From positions 80,001-144,000 of the forward strand of contig NZ_CP086112.1 in the NCBI RefSeq assembly GCF_016806835.2: a DNA stretch of 64,000 nt, in the 5' to 3' direction. The notes beneath the pieces were generated by a model. The model made no database searches. It saw only the letters and a program-made list of their open reading frames with translations, and was not told the DNA's origin. The DNA is from Skermanella rosea. Its GTDB lineage: Bacteria; Pseudomonadota; Alphaproteobacteria; Azospirillales; Azospirillaceae. Positions 43,487 through 54,100 of this stretch are shown one piece after another. Numbering within the stretch: the first letter of the stretch is position 1; each line of letters begins with the position of its first letter. Both the position numbers and the translations under genes were made by a program.

Positions 43487-44810
43487 GTTTCTCGGACTGG
43501 GCGTCGGCACGCTGATGGTGATCGTCTTCTTCGTGCTGCTGTTCCTGAGGCTGCCGGTCGCCTTCGCGCTGGGCCTCTCCGCCATGTTCGCCATGTGGGA
43601 ACTGGGCTTCGGCCTGGACCTGGCGGGCGACCTGATCACGACCGGCATCACGAAATACTCGCTGCTGGCGGTGCCGTTCTTCATCCTGGCCGGCTCGCTG
43701 ATGGGCGTGGTCGGAATCGCGGAGCGGATGATCCGGTTCTTCCGGGTGCTGATCGGCGGGCTGCCCGGCGGCATGGGGGTGGTCGGGACGGTGGTCTGCC
43801 TGTTCTGGGGGGCGGTCAGCGGATCGGGGCCGGCGTCGGTCGCGGCGATCGGCCCGCTGATCATTAAGAGCATGGCGGAGGACGGCTATCCCCGGCCCTT
43901 CGCGGCGGCCCTGGTCTGCACCGGCGCCGCCCTGTCGATCGTGATCCCGCCGTCGATCGGACTGGTGATCTACGGAGTCATCGCCGAGACCTCGATCTCC
44001 GACCTGTTCCTGGCCGCCATCGTCCCGGGCCTGCTGATGGGCGTGCTGATGCTGGCGGCCCTGCCGTTCGCGTCGCGCGGGCGGCCCCAGGACGGTCCGG
44101 GGCGGGAGGGCGGCACCGTGGCGCTGCTGGAGCAGCCCTATGCCGGCCTGCCGTACTTCGCGCGGCTGGGGCGGGCCTTCGTGGACGCCTTCTGGGGGCT
44201 GCTGACGCCGGTGGTGATCCTGGGCGGCATCTATGGCGGCGTCTTCACGCCGACCGAGGCGGCGATCGTCGCGACCGTCTACGCCATGTTCGTGGGCGTC
44301 GCGATCTATCGCACGCTGACGCCCCGGGTGCTGTTCTCGGCCCTGGCGGAGGCCAGCGCCTCCTCCGCGGTGGTGATGCTGGTGGTGGCCTTCGCCAGCC
44401 TGTTCGGCTGGGTGGTCACGGTGGACGACATGGTCGGCCAGTACTCGTCCGTGCTGCTTGGGCTCAGCCATAATGAATGGGTGATCCTGTTCGTCATCGC
44501 GGTGATCCTGCTGATCGCCGGGATGTTCATGGACGCGATCACGATCATGTTCATCACCCTGCCGATATTCCTGCCGGTGGTGAGGGAGCTGGGCTGGGAC
44601 CCGGTCTGGTTCGGCGTGATCCTGATGGTCAACCTGTCGATCGGCCTGTTCACCCCGCCGGTCGGAATCAACCTGTTCGTCGCCGCCAACATCACCCGGC
44701 TGTCGCTGGAACGCATCGCGATCGGCGCCATCCCGTTCCTGATCACCAGCCTGATCGGGCTGGCGATCCTGTCGATGTTCCCGTGGATCTCGCTGTTCGT
44801 CCTGCGGTGA
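43479..44810 (+). CDS. TRAP transporter large permease (DctM-like)
   Basis: 443 residues with about twelve to thirteen helices. Signature blocks: LRLPVAFALGLSAMFAMWE, VPFFILAGSLMGVVGIAERM, FWGAVSGSGPASVAAIGPLI (about 108-127), PPSIGLVIYGVIAETSISDL, and LFTPPVGINLFVAANITRLS near the C-terminus. The start is GTG at 43479, five bases after GGAGGG; an in-frame GTG two codons earlier is too close to that site. This is the ion-coupled transport channel of the TRAP system. Confidence 0.93.
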   Translation: MAEFLGLGVGTLMVIVFFVLLFLRLPVAFALGLSAMFAMWELGFGLDLAGDLITTGITKYSLLAVPFFILAGSLMGVVGIAERMIRFFRVLIGGLPGGMGVVGTVVCLFWGAVSGSGPASVAAIGPLIIKSMAEDGYPRPFAAALVCTGAALSIVIPPSIGLVIYGVIAETSISDLFLAAIVPGLLMGVLMLAALPFASRGRPQDGPGREGGTVALLEQPYAGLPYFARLGRAFVDAFWGLLTPVVILGGIYGGVFTPTEAAIVATVYAMFVGVAIYRTLTPRVLFSALAEASASSAVVMLVVAFASLFGWVVTVDDMVGQYSSVLLGLSHNEWVILFVIAVILLIAGMFMDAITIMFITLPIFLPVVRELGWDPVWFGVILMVNLSIGLFTPPVGINLFVAANITRLSLERIAIGAIPFLITSLIGLAILSMFPWISLFVLR

Positions 44811-44839
44811 CCAAACTTATTCCAAGGAGGAAACACACC

Positions 44840-45844
44840 ATGAAGATCGCAACCGCCCTGAAGGGCATCGCCGTCGCCGCGGCCCTGGGGCTCGCCGCGA
44901 TCGGCAGCGCGGAAGCCGACACCTTCCGCCTGTCGCACAACACGTCGGACGCGACCACCTGGCACAAGGGCGGCGAGCGCTTCGCCGAGCTGCTGAAGGA
45001 CAAGACCGGCGGCAAGCACACGGTCCGGCTGTTCGCCAACGCGACGCTGACCGGCGGCGACCAGATGAAGCAGGCCGAGATGGTCGGGCGCGGCGCCATC
45101 GACTTCGTCATGACCTCGGCGATCAACGTGACGCCGCTGGTGCCCGAGATGGCGGCCTTCTCGCTGCCCTACCTGTTCACCTCCTACGAGCAGGTGGACG
45201 CGGCCACGGCCGGCGAGCCGGGCAAGCGGATGACCGAGATCCTGGACAAGCACGGCATCGTCGTCCTGGCCTGGGGCGAGAACGGCTTCCGCGAGGTGAC
45301 CAACAACGTCCGCCCGATCAAGTCGCCCGACGACATGAAGGGGCTGAAGATGCGGGTCGCCGGCCCGATGTACATCGACGTGATGAACGCGCTGGGCGCC
45401 AACCCGCAGCAGATGCAGTGGGTCGAGACCTTCTCCGCCCTCCAGCAGGGCGTGGTGGACGGGCAGGAGAACCCGATCGGCGCGGTGATCATCCCGCAGC
45501 GGGTGTATGAGGTGCAGAAGTACCTGACCACCTGGCACTATTCCTACGACCCGATCTTCCTGGGCGTGTCGCGCAAGCGCTGGGACTCGTGGGACGCCGA
45601 CACCAAGGCCAGCGTGAAGGCCGCCGCCGAGGAGGCCATGGCCTTCCAGCGGAACCTGACGCGCGAGCAGACCGCCCAGGGCATCGAGATGCTGCGCCAG
45701 AAGGGCATGCAGGTCCATGAGCCGACCGAGGCGGAGCTGGCGGCCTTCAAGGCGGCGACCCGCCCGGCCTTCGAGACCTGGGCGGCCAAGGTCGGCCCCG
45801 ACCTCGCCAAGCTGTTCGAGACGGCGGCGGCGAGCGCCGACTGA
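44840..45844 (+). CDS. TRAP transporter periplasmic solute-binding protein (DctP family)
   Basis: 334 residues. Signal peptide of about 26 residues ending IGSAEA before DTFRLSHNTSD. DctP features include GGDQMKQAEMVGRGAIDFV, LPYLFTSYEQVDAA, MKGLKMRVAGPMYIDVMNAL (about 165-184, with the ligand-carboxylate Arg in KMRVAG), VETFSALQQGVVDGQENPIG and YEVQKYLTTWHYSYDP. It binds an organic acid in the periplasm. AAGGAGGA precedes the ATG by about 9 bases. The divergent CoA ligase suggests that the ligand is an acid catabolised as a CoA ester. A terminator follows. Confidence 0.92.
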   Translation: MKIATALKGIAVAAALGLAAIGSAEADTFRLSHNTSDATTWHKGGERFAELLKDKTGGKHTVRLFANATLTGGDQMKQAEMVGRGAIDFVMTSAINVTPLVPEMAAFSLPYLFTSYEQVDAATAGEPGKRMTEILDKHGIVVLAWGENGFREVTNNVRPIKSPDDMKGLKMRVAGPMYIDVMNALGANPQQMQWVETFSALQQGVVDGQENPIGAVIIPQRVYEVQKYLTTWHYSYDPIFLGVSRKRWDSWDADTKASVKAAAEEAMAFQRNLTREQTAQGIEMLRQKGMQVHEPTEAELAAFKAATRPAFETWAAKVGPDLAKLFETAAASAD

Positions 45845-45871
45845 ACCTTCGCCCGGTCCGGTACCGGCAGG

Positions 45872-45904
45872 AACGCCCGGCAGGCTCCGCTTGCCGGGCG
45901 TTTT
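45872..45904 (+). terminator. Rho-independent terminator of the TRAP operon
   Basis: An 11-bp stem, AACGCCCGGCA (45872-45882) with TGCCGGGCGTT (45892-45902), 9-base loop, TTTT at the end. It is 28 bp after the DctP-gene stop. Confidence 0.85.
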
Positions 45905-46011
45905 CGTCGGATATCCCGATGCCGCCGCGCCGACGACCGAAAAATCCGCACATTCGTCGGCGCGGGTCACGTAGACTGGGAAGCGGGACAACGGGACACC
46001 AAGGGACCCTA

Positions 46012-47601
46012 ATGACCACGGGCGAACCCGCAGCCGATCAGAACGCCGCCTCGCCGGAGAAGCGGGCAAGCCGGTCGGCCGCCGCCGCCCTCGCCCTGAC
46101 GGCGCTGCTGCTGGTCCTGGTGCTTTCGCTGGCGGGTCAGTTCATCTGGCAGAGCCGGAAGGACGCGCGGGCGACGATGGAAGCGCAGGCCGCCAGCGCC
46201 GCCTACGTGGCGTCCGCGCACATCCGCTGGCTGATCGAGGCCAACCTCCAGGCGCTGCGGCGGATCGACGAGGCCCTGGACGCCGGCCCGGAGCTGCACG
46301 GCAGCGGAAGCGTGCGCGGCCTGGACACGGCGGTCGGTGCGCTGCCGGGAGCCGTCCATGTCTGGGTGTTCGATGTCGACGGCAACGCGGTGCTGACCGA
46401 CGAGCCCGAACTGGCACCGGCCAGCATCGGCGACAGGGACTATTTCCAGGCCTTGAAGGCCGGAGCGGAATGGCACATCGGCACCCTGGTGAACGGCCGG
46501 CGCACCGCCCGGAAGGTGTTCCCGATCGGCCGCAGGATCGAGCGCGGAGGCCAGTTCCTGGGAGCCGCGGTCATCTACGTCCCGGCCGATCTGCTGGCCC
46601 AGTTCTGGCAATCCATGGATCTCGGCCCCGGGTCCACGGTCGGGCTGCTGCGCGACGATGGCTGGCTGGTGGCGCGCTTCCCGGTGCCGGAGCGAACGCT
46701 GAACCTGGCCGACTACGCGCTGTTCACCGAGCATCTGCCCAAGGCCGCGGAAGGGTCCTACGAGGCCCCGGCGTCCCCCGCGGACGGGCGGCCGCGGATC
46801 GTGGGATACCGGCGGGTGGAGGGCCTGCCGCTGGTCACCGTGATCGGCATTCCGACCAGCGTCCTGACCGAGGACCTCTGGAGCCGGCTGGGCGAGATCG
46901 CGCTGATGGCCGCCTTGTTCGGGGGGGCGCTGCTGCTGGTGTCGCTGTGGGTGGTGAAACTGCTGCGGCAGGAGGAACGGGCCCGCGACGCGCTGGCGGT
47001 CGCGCTGGAGGAGAACCGGATGCTCCTGCGCGAGGTCCATCACCGGGTGAAGAACAATCTCCAGACGGTCTCGTCCCTGATCCAGCTCCAGCCCGGCGAT
47101 CCGCAGGGCAAGAGCGAGCTGATGCGCCGGATCGCGGCCATGACGGCGGTCCATGAGCATATCTACGGATCGGACCAGTTCGGCCAGCTCGATCTGGCCG
47201 ACTATGTCCGAAGGCTCGTCGCGGGCCTGTGCGACGGCTACGGGTCGGAGGTAAAGGTCCAGTGCGACCTGGAGCCCGTGACGGTCGGCGCCGACCAGGC
47301 GCTGCCGCTGGGGCTGGTCGTCAACGAGGTGGTTTCCAACGCCTTCAAGCACGCCTTCCCCAACGGCCGGGCCGGCCTGATCACCGTGACGCTCACGCCG
47401 GAGGGCGGCGACCACGCCGTCCTGCGCGTCCGGGACGACGGCGTCGGCTACCAGCCCGGTCGACGGGCCGGCATGGGGAGCCGCCTGATCCAGGGCCTGG
47501 TTCAGCAGATCGGGGGGGAGTGCGAGTTCCAGGACGACCACGGCACCGTGTTCGTCCTCAGGTTCCCGGCGGCCGACCTGCCGGCGGCGCGGGCGGCCTG
47601 A
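46012..47601 (+). CDS. Membrane sensor histidine kinase with HisKA_2 domain
   Basis: 529 residues. Helix 1 is at about 25-45 (AAALALTALLLVLVLSLAGQ). A periplasmic dCache-like sensor lies at about 50-295 (VWVFDVDGNAVLTDEPELAP, IGDRDYFQALKAGAEWHIGT, GYRRVEGLPLVTVIGIPTSV). Helix 2 is at about 300-322. The phospho-acceptor His is near residue 344 in LREVHHRVKNNLQTVSSLIQ, the HisKA_2 (LytS/general-stress type) motif. The ATP-binding N-box is LGLVVNEVVSNAFKHAF and the G-box DDGVGYQPG. No response-regulator gene is adjacent, so it is an orphan kinase here. It may work in the PhyR/general-stress network, where kinases of this type are common in alphaproteobacteria. Confidence 0.88.
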   Translation: MTTGEPAADQNAASPEKRASRSAAAALALTALLLVLVLSLAGQFIWQSRKDARATMEAQAASAAYVASAHIRWLIEANLQALRRIDEALDAGPELHGSGSVRGLDTAVGALPGAVHVWVFDVDGNAVLTDEPELAPASIGDRDYFQALKAGAEWHIGTLVNGRRTARKVFPIGRRIERGGQFLGAAVIYVPADLLAQFWQSMDLGPGSTVGLLRDDGWLVARFPVPERTLNLADYALFTEHLPKAAEGSYEAPASPADGRPRIVGYRRVEGLPLVTVIGIPTSVLTEDLWSRLGEIALMAALFGGALLLVSLWVVKLLRQEERARDALAVALEENRMLLREVHHRVKNNLQTVSSLIQLQPGDPQGKSELMRRIAAMTAVHEHIYGSDQFGQLDLADYVRRLVAGLCDGYGSEVKVQCDLEPVTVGADQALPLGLVVNEVVSNAFKHAFPNGRAGLITVTLTPEGGDHAVLRVRDDGVGYQPGRRAGMGSRLIQGLVQQIGGECEFQDDHGTVFVLRFPAADLPAARAA

Positions 47602-47760
47602 CGGTACGCCGCGGAAGCGGGCACCGCCGAAGAAAGGGGCGGGAACGGGCCTCGCCGGCGTTTTTCACGATCCATTCACGCTCCCCATGACGGCGCCGTG
47701 ACAGGCGGCGGGTAGCGTCGGTCCAGGAATACGGACCGACCACCACATGGAAGCCTCATC

Positions 47761-49140
47761 ATGAGCCTCAAGGACCTGCGCGGCGAGCCCGTGTCCGCTT
47801 CGGACCGCCGCTCGCTCGACCGATTCGAACATGCCCTCGGGCTGCTGAACGGCTATTTCGCCGACCCGCTGGCGGCCATCGACGAGGCGCTGGAGGAGAA
47901 CCCCGGCTTCGTCATGGGCCACTGCCTGCGCGGAGCCCTGATGCTGATGGCGGCGGAGAAGTCGGCCGAACCGGAGCTCCGCCGCAGCGTCGAGGCGGCC
48001 GAGGCGCTGGCCGGCTCCGCCAACGGCCGCGAGCGCGGCCATGTCGCGGCGCTCCGGTCCTGGCTGGACGGCGACTTCCACCGGGCGGGCGAGCTGTACG
48101 GCGAAGTGCTGCTGGAGCATCCGCGCGACCTGCTGGCGCTCCAGGTCGCCCATCAGGTCGATTTCTTCATCGGTAACACCGCCCTGCTGCGCGACCGGCC
48201 GGCCCGCGTGCTGCCGCAGTGGGACGCCGCCACGCCGGGCTACGGCTACGTGCTCGGCATGCACGCCTTCGGGCTGGAGGAGAACAACATGTTCCGCCGG
48301 GCGGAGGAGGCGGGCCGCCACGCGGTGGAGCTGACGCCGCGCGATCCCTGGGCGATCCATGCCGTGGCCCACGTGATGGAGATGGAGGGCCGGTTGGGCG
48401 ACGGCATCCGCTGGATGACCAAGCGGGTGGACGACTGGGCGCCCGACAACATGCTGGCGGTCCACAATTGGTGGCACCTGGCGCTCTACCACCTGGACCA
48501 CGGGCAGCCGGACAGGACCCTGGCGATCTACGACGAGCATATCCGGCCCCGGCCGGGCGGGCCGGCGATCGAGCTGGTGGACGCCACCTCCATGCTGTGG
48601 CGCCTGCACCTGCGCGGGATCGACGTGGGCGACCGCTGGGAGCCGGTGGCAGACGCCTGGGAGCCGATGGCCGAGGACGGCTACTACGCCTTCAACGACA
48701 TGCACGCCATGATGGCCTTCGTGGGCGCCGGCCGCGACCATGCCGCCCGCCGCCTGCTGGTGGTGCTGAACCGGCGCGCCGCCGGGACCGGCAGCAACGC
48801 CGCCATGACCCGCGAGGTCGGGCTGAAGGTATGCTCGGCGATCCGGGCCTTCGCCGACGGCTTCCACGACATCGCGATCGACCTGCTGACCCAGGCGCGC
48901 GCGGTGTCCCACCGGTTCGGCGGCAGCAACGCCCAGCGCGACGTGATCACGCTGACCCTGATCGAGGCGGCGCTGCGCGGCGGCCGGGCGAAGCTTGCCC
49001 GGGCGCTGGCGGCGGAGCGGATCGACCTGAAGCCGTCCAGCCCGTTCAACTGGGCGCTCGCCGCCCGCGCCCTGGACGGGGCCGGCGATGCCGCGGCGGC
49101 CGGGCGCGCCCGCCAGCGCATGGCCCGGATGCAGGCCTGA
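47761..49140 (+). CDS. TPR protein of the TTC38 family
   Basis: 459 residues, cytoplasmic (no signal). Alpha-helical repeats throughout; the block WAIHAVAHVMEMEGRLGDGI, WMTKRVDDWAPDNM and VHNWWHLALYHLDHGQPDRT (about 196-258) is the hallmark of TTC38-like proteins. The role in bacteria is not established; TPRs generally mediate protein contacts. The following gene is a secreted TPR protein 34 bp downstream, and the giant regulator at 51164 also ends in TPRs and points toward them, so these may be a functional group. GAAGCCTCATC precedes the ATG, a weak ribosome site. Confidence 0.8.
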   Translation: MSLKDLRGEPVSASDRRSLDRFEHALGLLNGYFADPLAAIDEALEENPGFVMGHCLRGALMLMAAEKSAEPELRRSVEAAEALAGSANGRERGHVAALRSWLDGDFHRAGELYGEVLLEHPRDLLALQVAHQVDFFIGNTALLRDRPARVLPQWDAATPGYGYVLGMHAFGLEENNMFRRAEEAGRHAVELTPRDPWAIHAVAHVMEMEGRLGDGIRWMTKRVDDWAPDNMLAVHNWWHLALYHLDHGQPDRTLAIYDEHIRPRPGGPAIELVDATSMLWRLHLRGIDVGDRWEPVADAWEPMAEDGYYAFNDMHAMMAFVGAGRDHAARRLLVVLNRRAAGTGSNAAMTREVGLKVCSAIRAFADGFHDIAIDLLTQARAVSHRFGGSNAQRDVITLTLIEAALRGGRAKLARALAAERIDLKPSSPFNWALAARALDGAGDAAAAGRARQRMARMQA

Positions 49141-49174
49141 GAAGAATCGCGAAGTTTGGAAACGGAGAGGAAAC

Positions 49175-50941
49175 ATGACCCGTTCGACCCTGCGGACCTC
49201 GCTCCATGCCGGCCTGGTGACGGCCGCGATGCTGGCGCTGGTCCACCCCGCCGGAGCCCAGACGGGCACCCAGCACCAGGGCATGCACCACCAGCCGATG
49301 AAGGTGGAGACCAAGCCTTTCGTCCCGCCCGCGGGCGGCATGTCGCCGGAGGTCTATGACGACCTTTCCGACGTGCCGCTGTGGCCGAACCTGGGTACGG
49401 TCACCTATCCGGTCACGACGGCGTCGCCCCTGGCGCAACGCTATTTCGACCAGGGGCTCCGGCTGGCCTACGGCTTCAACCATGCCGAGGCGCGGCGCGC
49501 CTTCCGCAAGGCCCAGCAGATCGACCCGGCCTGCGCCCTGTGCTTCTGGGGCGAGGCGCTGGTGCTGGGGCCGAACATCAACGCGCCGATGGATGCCGGC
49601 GCCGTGGCACCCGCCCTGGCCGCGATCGCCCAGGCGGAACGGCTCGCCGCCAACGCCCGGCCCCATGAGCAGGCGCTGATCCAGGCGCTGTCGCGGCGCT
49701 ACGCCGCCGAGGGCACGGCCGACAGGGCTGCCCTCGATAGGACGACGCTCGATAGGGCCTATGCCGACGCCATGGCGGAGGTCGCCCTGCGCTACCCCGA
49801 GGACACCGAGATCGCCGTCCTGGCCGCCGAGGCGCTGATGAACCTGGCGCCGTGGGACTATTGGCAGGCCGGCGGCGCGCAGCCCAAGGGCCGCACGGCC
49901 GAGATAATCGGGATGCTGGAATCCGTGATGGCGCGGAACCCCGACCATATCGGGGCGATCCACTACTACATCCACATGGTCGAGGCATCGGACCGGCCGG
50001 AGCGGGCGGTGCCGGGGGCGGACCGGCTGGCATCGTTCGACCTGGGGGCGGGGCACCTGGTGCATATGCCGTCGCACATCTATTACCGCATCGGCCGCTA
50101 CCTGGACTCGCTGGAAGCGAACCGGCGCGCGGTCGCGACCGACGAGGCCTATCTGGAAAGCATCGGCACGGCCGGCATCTACCCCTCGGCCTATTATCCG
50201 CACAACATCCACTTCCTGCTGGTCTCCGCCCAGATGGCCGGCGACGGCCCGACGGCGGTGAGCGCCGCCGAGAAGCTTCGGGCGACGGTGACGGACGAGG
50301 CGGCGCGCGCCATCCCCTGGGTCCAGCCGATCATGGCCGCGCCTTACTTCGCCCATGCCCAGTTCAGCGCCCCGGAGACGGTGATGGCGGTGCCGGCGCC
50401 CACGGACGAGTTCCCGTTCGTCAAGGCGATGTGGCACTACGCCCGGGGCGTGGCCCTGGCGGCGTCCGGCGACGCGGCGGGTGCGGCGGGCGAGGCCGAC
50501 GCCATAGCCGCGCTGGAGAAGACCTCCGGGATCGGCGGGCTGGTATCCGCCGGGATTCCGGCATCCACCGTCCTGGAAATCTCGCGCCACGTGGTCCGGG
50601 CGCGGATCGCCCAGGCCCGCGGCGACCTGGACGGCGCGATCGCCGAGTTCGGAACCGCGGCGGCGCTGGAGGGGCAGCTTCCCTATATGGAACCGCCGTT
50701 CTGGTACTATCCGGTCCAGCAGTCCCTGGGGGCCGCCCTGCTCCGTGCCGGGCGCGTCGACGAGGCCGAGCAGGCCTTCGCCGCGAGCCTGACGCGGTCG
50801 CGCAACAACGGCTGGGCCCTGTACGGCATGATGAAGGTCCACGAGGCGCGCGGCGACCAGGAGGCCGCGAAGCAGTCCGCCGAAGTCCTTGAGCACGCCT
50901 GGGCGGGCGACCGCGCGCTCCTGGACCTGGAGCGGATGTAG
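49175..50941 (+). CDS. Secreted tetratricopeptide-repeat protein
   Basis: 588 residues. Signal peptide of about 28 residues (SLHAGLVTAAMLALVHPAGA then QTGTQH), followed by a Met/His stretch (HQGMHHQPM) that could bind copper. TPR-like repeats include RYFDQGLRLAYGFNHAEARR, FRKAQQIDPACALCFWGEAL (with a CALC cysteine pair) and HIGAIHYYIHMVEASDRPER, with late repeats near 500-570. The ALCFWGEAL and HYYIHMVEA blocks define a family of large periplasmic TPR proteins in proteobacteria, of unknown function. The ATG at 49175 has GGAGAGG upstream; the longer frame overlaps the previous gene. Likely co-transcribed with the TTC38-like gene. Confidence 0.82.
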   Translation: MTRSTLRTSLHAGLVTAAMLALVHPAGAQTGTQHQGMHHQPMKVETKPFVPPAGGMSPEVYDDLSDVPLWPNLGTVTYPVTTASPLAQRYFDQGLRLAYGFNHAEARRAFRKAQQIDPACALCFWGEALVLGPNINAPMDAGAVAPALAAIAQAERLAANARPHEQALIQALSRRYAAEGTADRAALDRTTLDRAYADAMAEVALRYPEDTEIAVLAAEALMNLAPWDYWQAGGAQPKGRTAEIIGMLESVMARNPDHIGAIHYYIHMVEASDRPERAVPGADRLASFDLGAGHLVHMPSHIYYRIGRYLDSLEANRRAVATDEAYLESIGTAGIYPSAYYPHNIHFLLVSAQMAGDGPTAVSAAEKLRATVTDEAARAIPWVQPIMAAPYFAHAQFSAPETVMAVPAPTDEFPFVKAMWHYARGVALAASGDAAGAAGEADAIAALEKTSGIGGLVSAGIPASTVLEISRHVVRARIAQARGDLDGAIAEFGTAAALEGQLPYMEPPFWYYPVQQSLGAALLRAGRVDEAEQAFAASLTRSRNNGWALYGMMKVHEARGDQEAAKQSAEVLEHAWAGDRALLDLERM

Positions 50942-51032
50942 GCCGGGGGCCACGGTTCTTTCAAACTGGAGCGGTTTCCGATCGGGTTGAACCGTTCCGG
51001 TCCATGCGGCCTGCCGTTCCATTCGCCGCGGT

Positions 51033-51118
51033 GCGTTGGGCCACGGCCCAACCTACGGTTTGATGCAGGGCGGAGGTGATGCAAGCCGTCGATCGTAGGT
51101 TGGGCCGTGGCCCAACGC
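51033..51118. repeat. Intergenic inverted repeat with 25-bp arms
   Basis: Left arm 51033-51057 (GCGTTGGGCCACGGCCCAAC then CTACG) and right arm 51094-51118 (CGTAGGTTGGGCCGTGGCCC then AACGC) are near-perfect reverse complements with a 36-base loop. Each arm also contains the internal palindrome TTGGGCC-N-GGCCCAA. It lies between two convergent genes. REP-like. Confidence 0.75.
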
Positions 51119-51163
51119 GTCGGCCCGGTTGCCCAGGCCGGATCGACCCGATCGGGTACCGCT

Positions 51164-54100
51164 CTAAAATTCTCCCAATGCCCTCTCTATGCGGGGGGTG
51201 TGGCGGTCGAGGGCGGCGGCGCGGCAGGTCTTCAGGACACGGGCAAGGTCCTGGCGCAGGTCGCAGCCGCGCTCGCCCCGGCCGAACCGGGCGAGCAGGC
51301 GGCCGCGGGTGGTGAACAGGCTGCTCCAGGGCAGCGGCTCGGGGCTGGCATAGTCCTCAAGCCCGTCGGCGTAGCGCTCGGCTGCGTCCCAGTCACCCAT
51401 GTCGAGCGCCGTCTCGATCGCCTCGCGGTGGAAATAGAGGTGGTTATGGCTGACGCTGCCGCGCGCCAGCATCGCGGCGCCCTCGTCCAGCAGGCGGCGG
51501 CGCTCGTCCGGGTCCTCGCCGGCCAATGCCATCAGCGCCAGGATGCTGGGGCCGAGATATCCCTCCCCCGTGCGCAGCGCGATCTCCAGGGCCTGCCGCA
51601 GCAGGTCAAGGCCCTCCTCCCGCCGGCCGGCATGGAGCGCCATCCGGCCGAGGCCCAGCAGGTTCTCGGCCTCGAACCGCCAGGCGCCGAGCTGGGCGGC
51701 CAGGGCCTGGGCGCGGGCGAAATGGGGCCGGCCGGCCTCCTCGTCGCCCAGCTCGCCCAGCATCTCGTTGGCGACGATGTGGCTGAGCAGTTCGGCCCGC
51801 CGGTGGCCGATCCGGACGGCGACATCGATCGACTCCCGCGCCGTGGCGAGGGCGGCGCCCGGGTCGTTCATGAAGAAGCGGGTGACCGCGTCCATGTAGA
51901 GGTTTTCCGCCTCGATCCGGGGCAGCGACCGCCCGCGCGCCCGGCGGACGCAGCGGGAGAAATAGCCGTGGGCGGTGATCATCCGGCCGCGCAGGTAATA
52001 GGCGTCGCCGAGGCCGCTCATGGCGTGGAGTTCCAGGTCGGGCTCGTTCGACCGCCGCGCCCAGTCCAGGGCGGCCTCGTGCTCGCGCAGGCAGCCGTCC
52101 AGGTCGCCGCGCGGGAAGCACAGGTTGCCGCGCAGGTGGTGGATTCGGAACCGCTCCGCCGCGAGGCCGGCGCGCATGGCCGCCGCCTCGGCATGCTCCA
52201 GCGCGTCCATCGCGCCGGAGAGGTCGTCCACCACGCGCATGCCCGACGCCAGCCCCAGCCAGGCGCGACAGCGTTCCGCGTCGGTCTCCGCCAGATCGCG
52301 AGCCTGCCCGTAGGACCGGATCGACGGGGCGACGGATCCCAGCGCGTCCAGCACCTCGCCGTGCAGGCAGGCCAGCTCGAACCGCTCGGGGCGTCCGCAG
52401 TCCAGCGCCAGGCCGCGCTCCACCAGCGACAGCGCGCGCTCGAACCTGAAGCCGGCGGCGTGGAACCGGGCGGCTTCCAGGAAGGCCGCGGCCGCCCCCG
52501 GGTCCTCCGCCTGGGCCAGGTGCTCGGCATGAAGGGCCGGGTCGCGCCCGGCGTACCACGCGGCGGCGCGGCGGTGCAGCTCGCACCGGCGGGAGCGGAG
52601 CAGGCCGGAATGGACCGCTTCCTGGACCAGGGCATGGGCGAACAGGTAGCCGCCGCCATTTCCGCCATCGGGGGCCGCCGGGCGGACCAGCGCCTGGTCG
52701 AGCAGCGCCGCCATACCATAGTCCGGGTCGTCCAGCAGCGTGCGCAGGGCGTCCAGGTCGAAGCGCTGGCCCAGTACCGAGGCTGCCTGGAGCGCCCGGC
52801 GGTCGGCCGGGGGCAGCGCGTCGGTGCGCGCCAGCACGATGCAGTGGATGGTGTCCGGCACGCTGCCGCCGGTCCCCCGGCTGCGCAGGAGCTGTTCCAG
52901 GAACAGGGGGTTGCCGCCCGACCGGGTGACGCAGCTTTCGGCGAAGGTCCGGTCGTCCGCCGCCATCGCGCGCGCCAGGGTCTGGGCCAGGGCCTGGGCT
53001 TCCGCCGGGCGCAGGGGGCCGAGGTCGATGGTCATGATCGGCACCCCGCCGGCGGCGGCCCGCCAGGCGGCGTCGAGCGGATCGCCCTGGACCCGGGTCG
53101 TCAGCACCAGGATCAGCGGGCAGTCGGCCACCAGCCCGGCGAGCATCGCGACGTAGGGTTGGACCTGGGCATCGGCCCAGTGGACGTCCTCGATCGTGAG
53201 GACCAGCGGCCGGTCGCCGGCCGCCGCCCGGACCAGCGCCGAGATGACGGCGCGGCGGCCCAGGTCGCGGGTGCCGTGGTCCAGCGCGTCGTAGACGGAG
53301 CGCTGGTCGGGCGGCAGGGGCCGGTCGAGCAGGGGGGCGAGGTGGATCCCATGCTCCGGGCCGAGCGTGCCGGCGGCCGGCAGGTCCGCAAGCGCCCGGA
53401 CTACCGCCTTGATCGCGTCCTGGCCCCGGCCGACGCCGAAATCGAGCACGCAGCCGGTGACGCAGCGCAATTCCTGGGCGCCGGCCATGGCCTGGAACTC
53501 CTCCACCAGCCGGGTCTTGCCGATGCCCGGTTCGCCCCGGATATGAATCACGGTGCCGCTGCCGGTCTCGCGGCAGGCGGCGAGCAGGCCGTTGAACTGG
53601 TGCAGCTCCGCCCGCCGTCCCACGAAGGGGCGGGAGGCCGCCGCCTTGCCGGTGCCGGCCGTGCGGAACCCCCGCACCCGCCAGGGCGGCCCGCCGCCGC
53701 CCTCCAGGTCGAGGAACCCGTCCAGCGCCTCCCGCACCCCGCGGGAGACCAGGATGTCGCCGGGGCCGGCCAGGGTGGCGAGCCGGTTCCCCTCCTGCAT
53801 GGCGGTGCCGGTCAGCACGAAGTCCGGCCCGCCGTCCACGACGACCAGCCCGCAGGAAACGCCGATGCCGGGAGGCTCCGCCGTGCCGTCGACCCCGGCG
53901 CGCAGGTCGAGCGCCGCGCGCAGCGCCCGCTCCGGATCGTTGCCGTGGGACCGGCGCGCGCCGAACGCCGCGATCACGGTGTTGCCGACGTGGCGGTAGA
54001 GGTCGCCGCCATAGCTCCGGGCGATGCGCTCCACATGGCCGACCGCGTCGGCGGTTTGCCTGTGCATCTCCTCCGGATCGTCGGTGTCGGACCCGGACAG

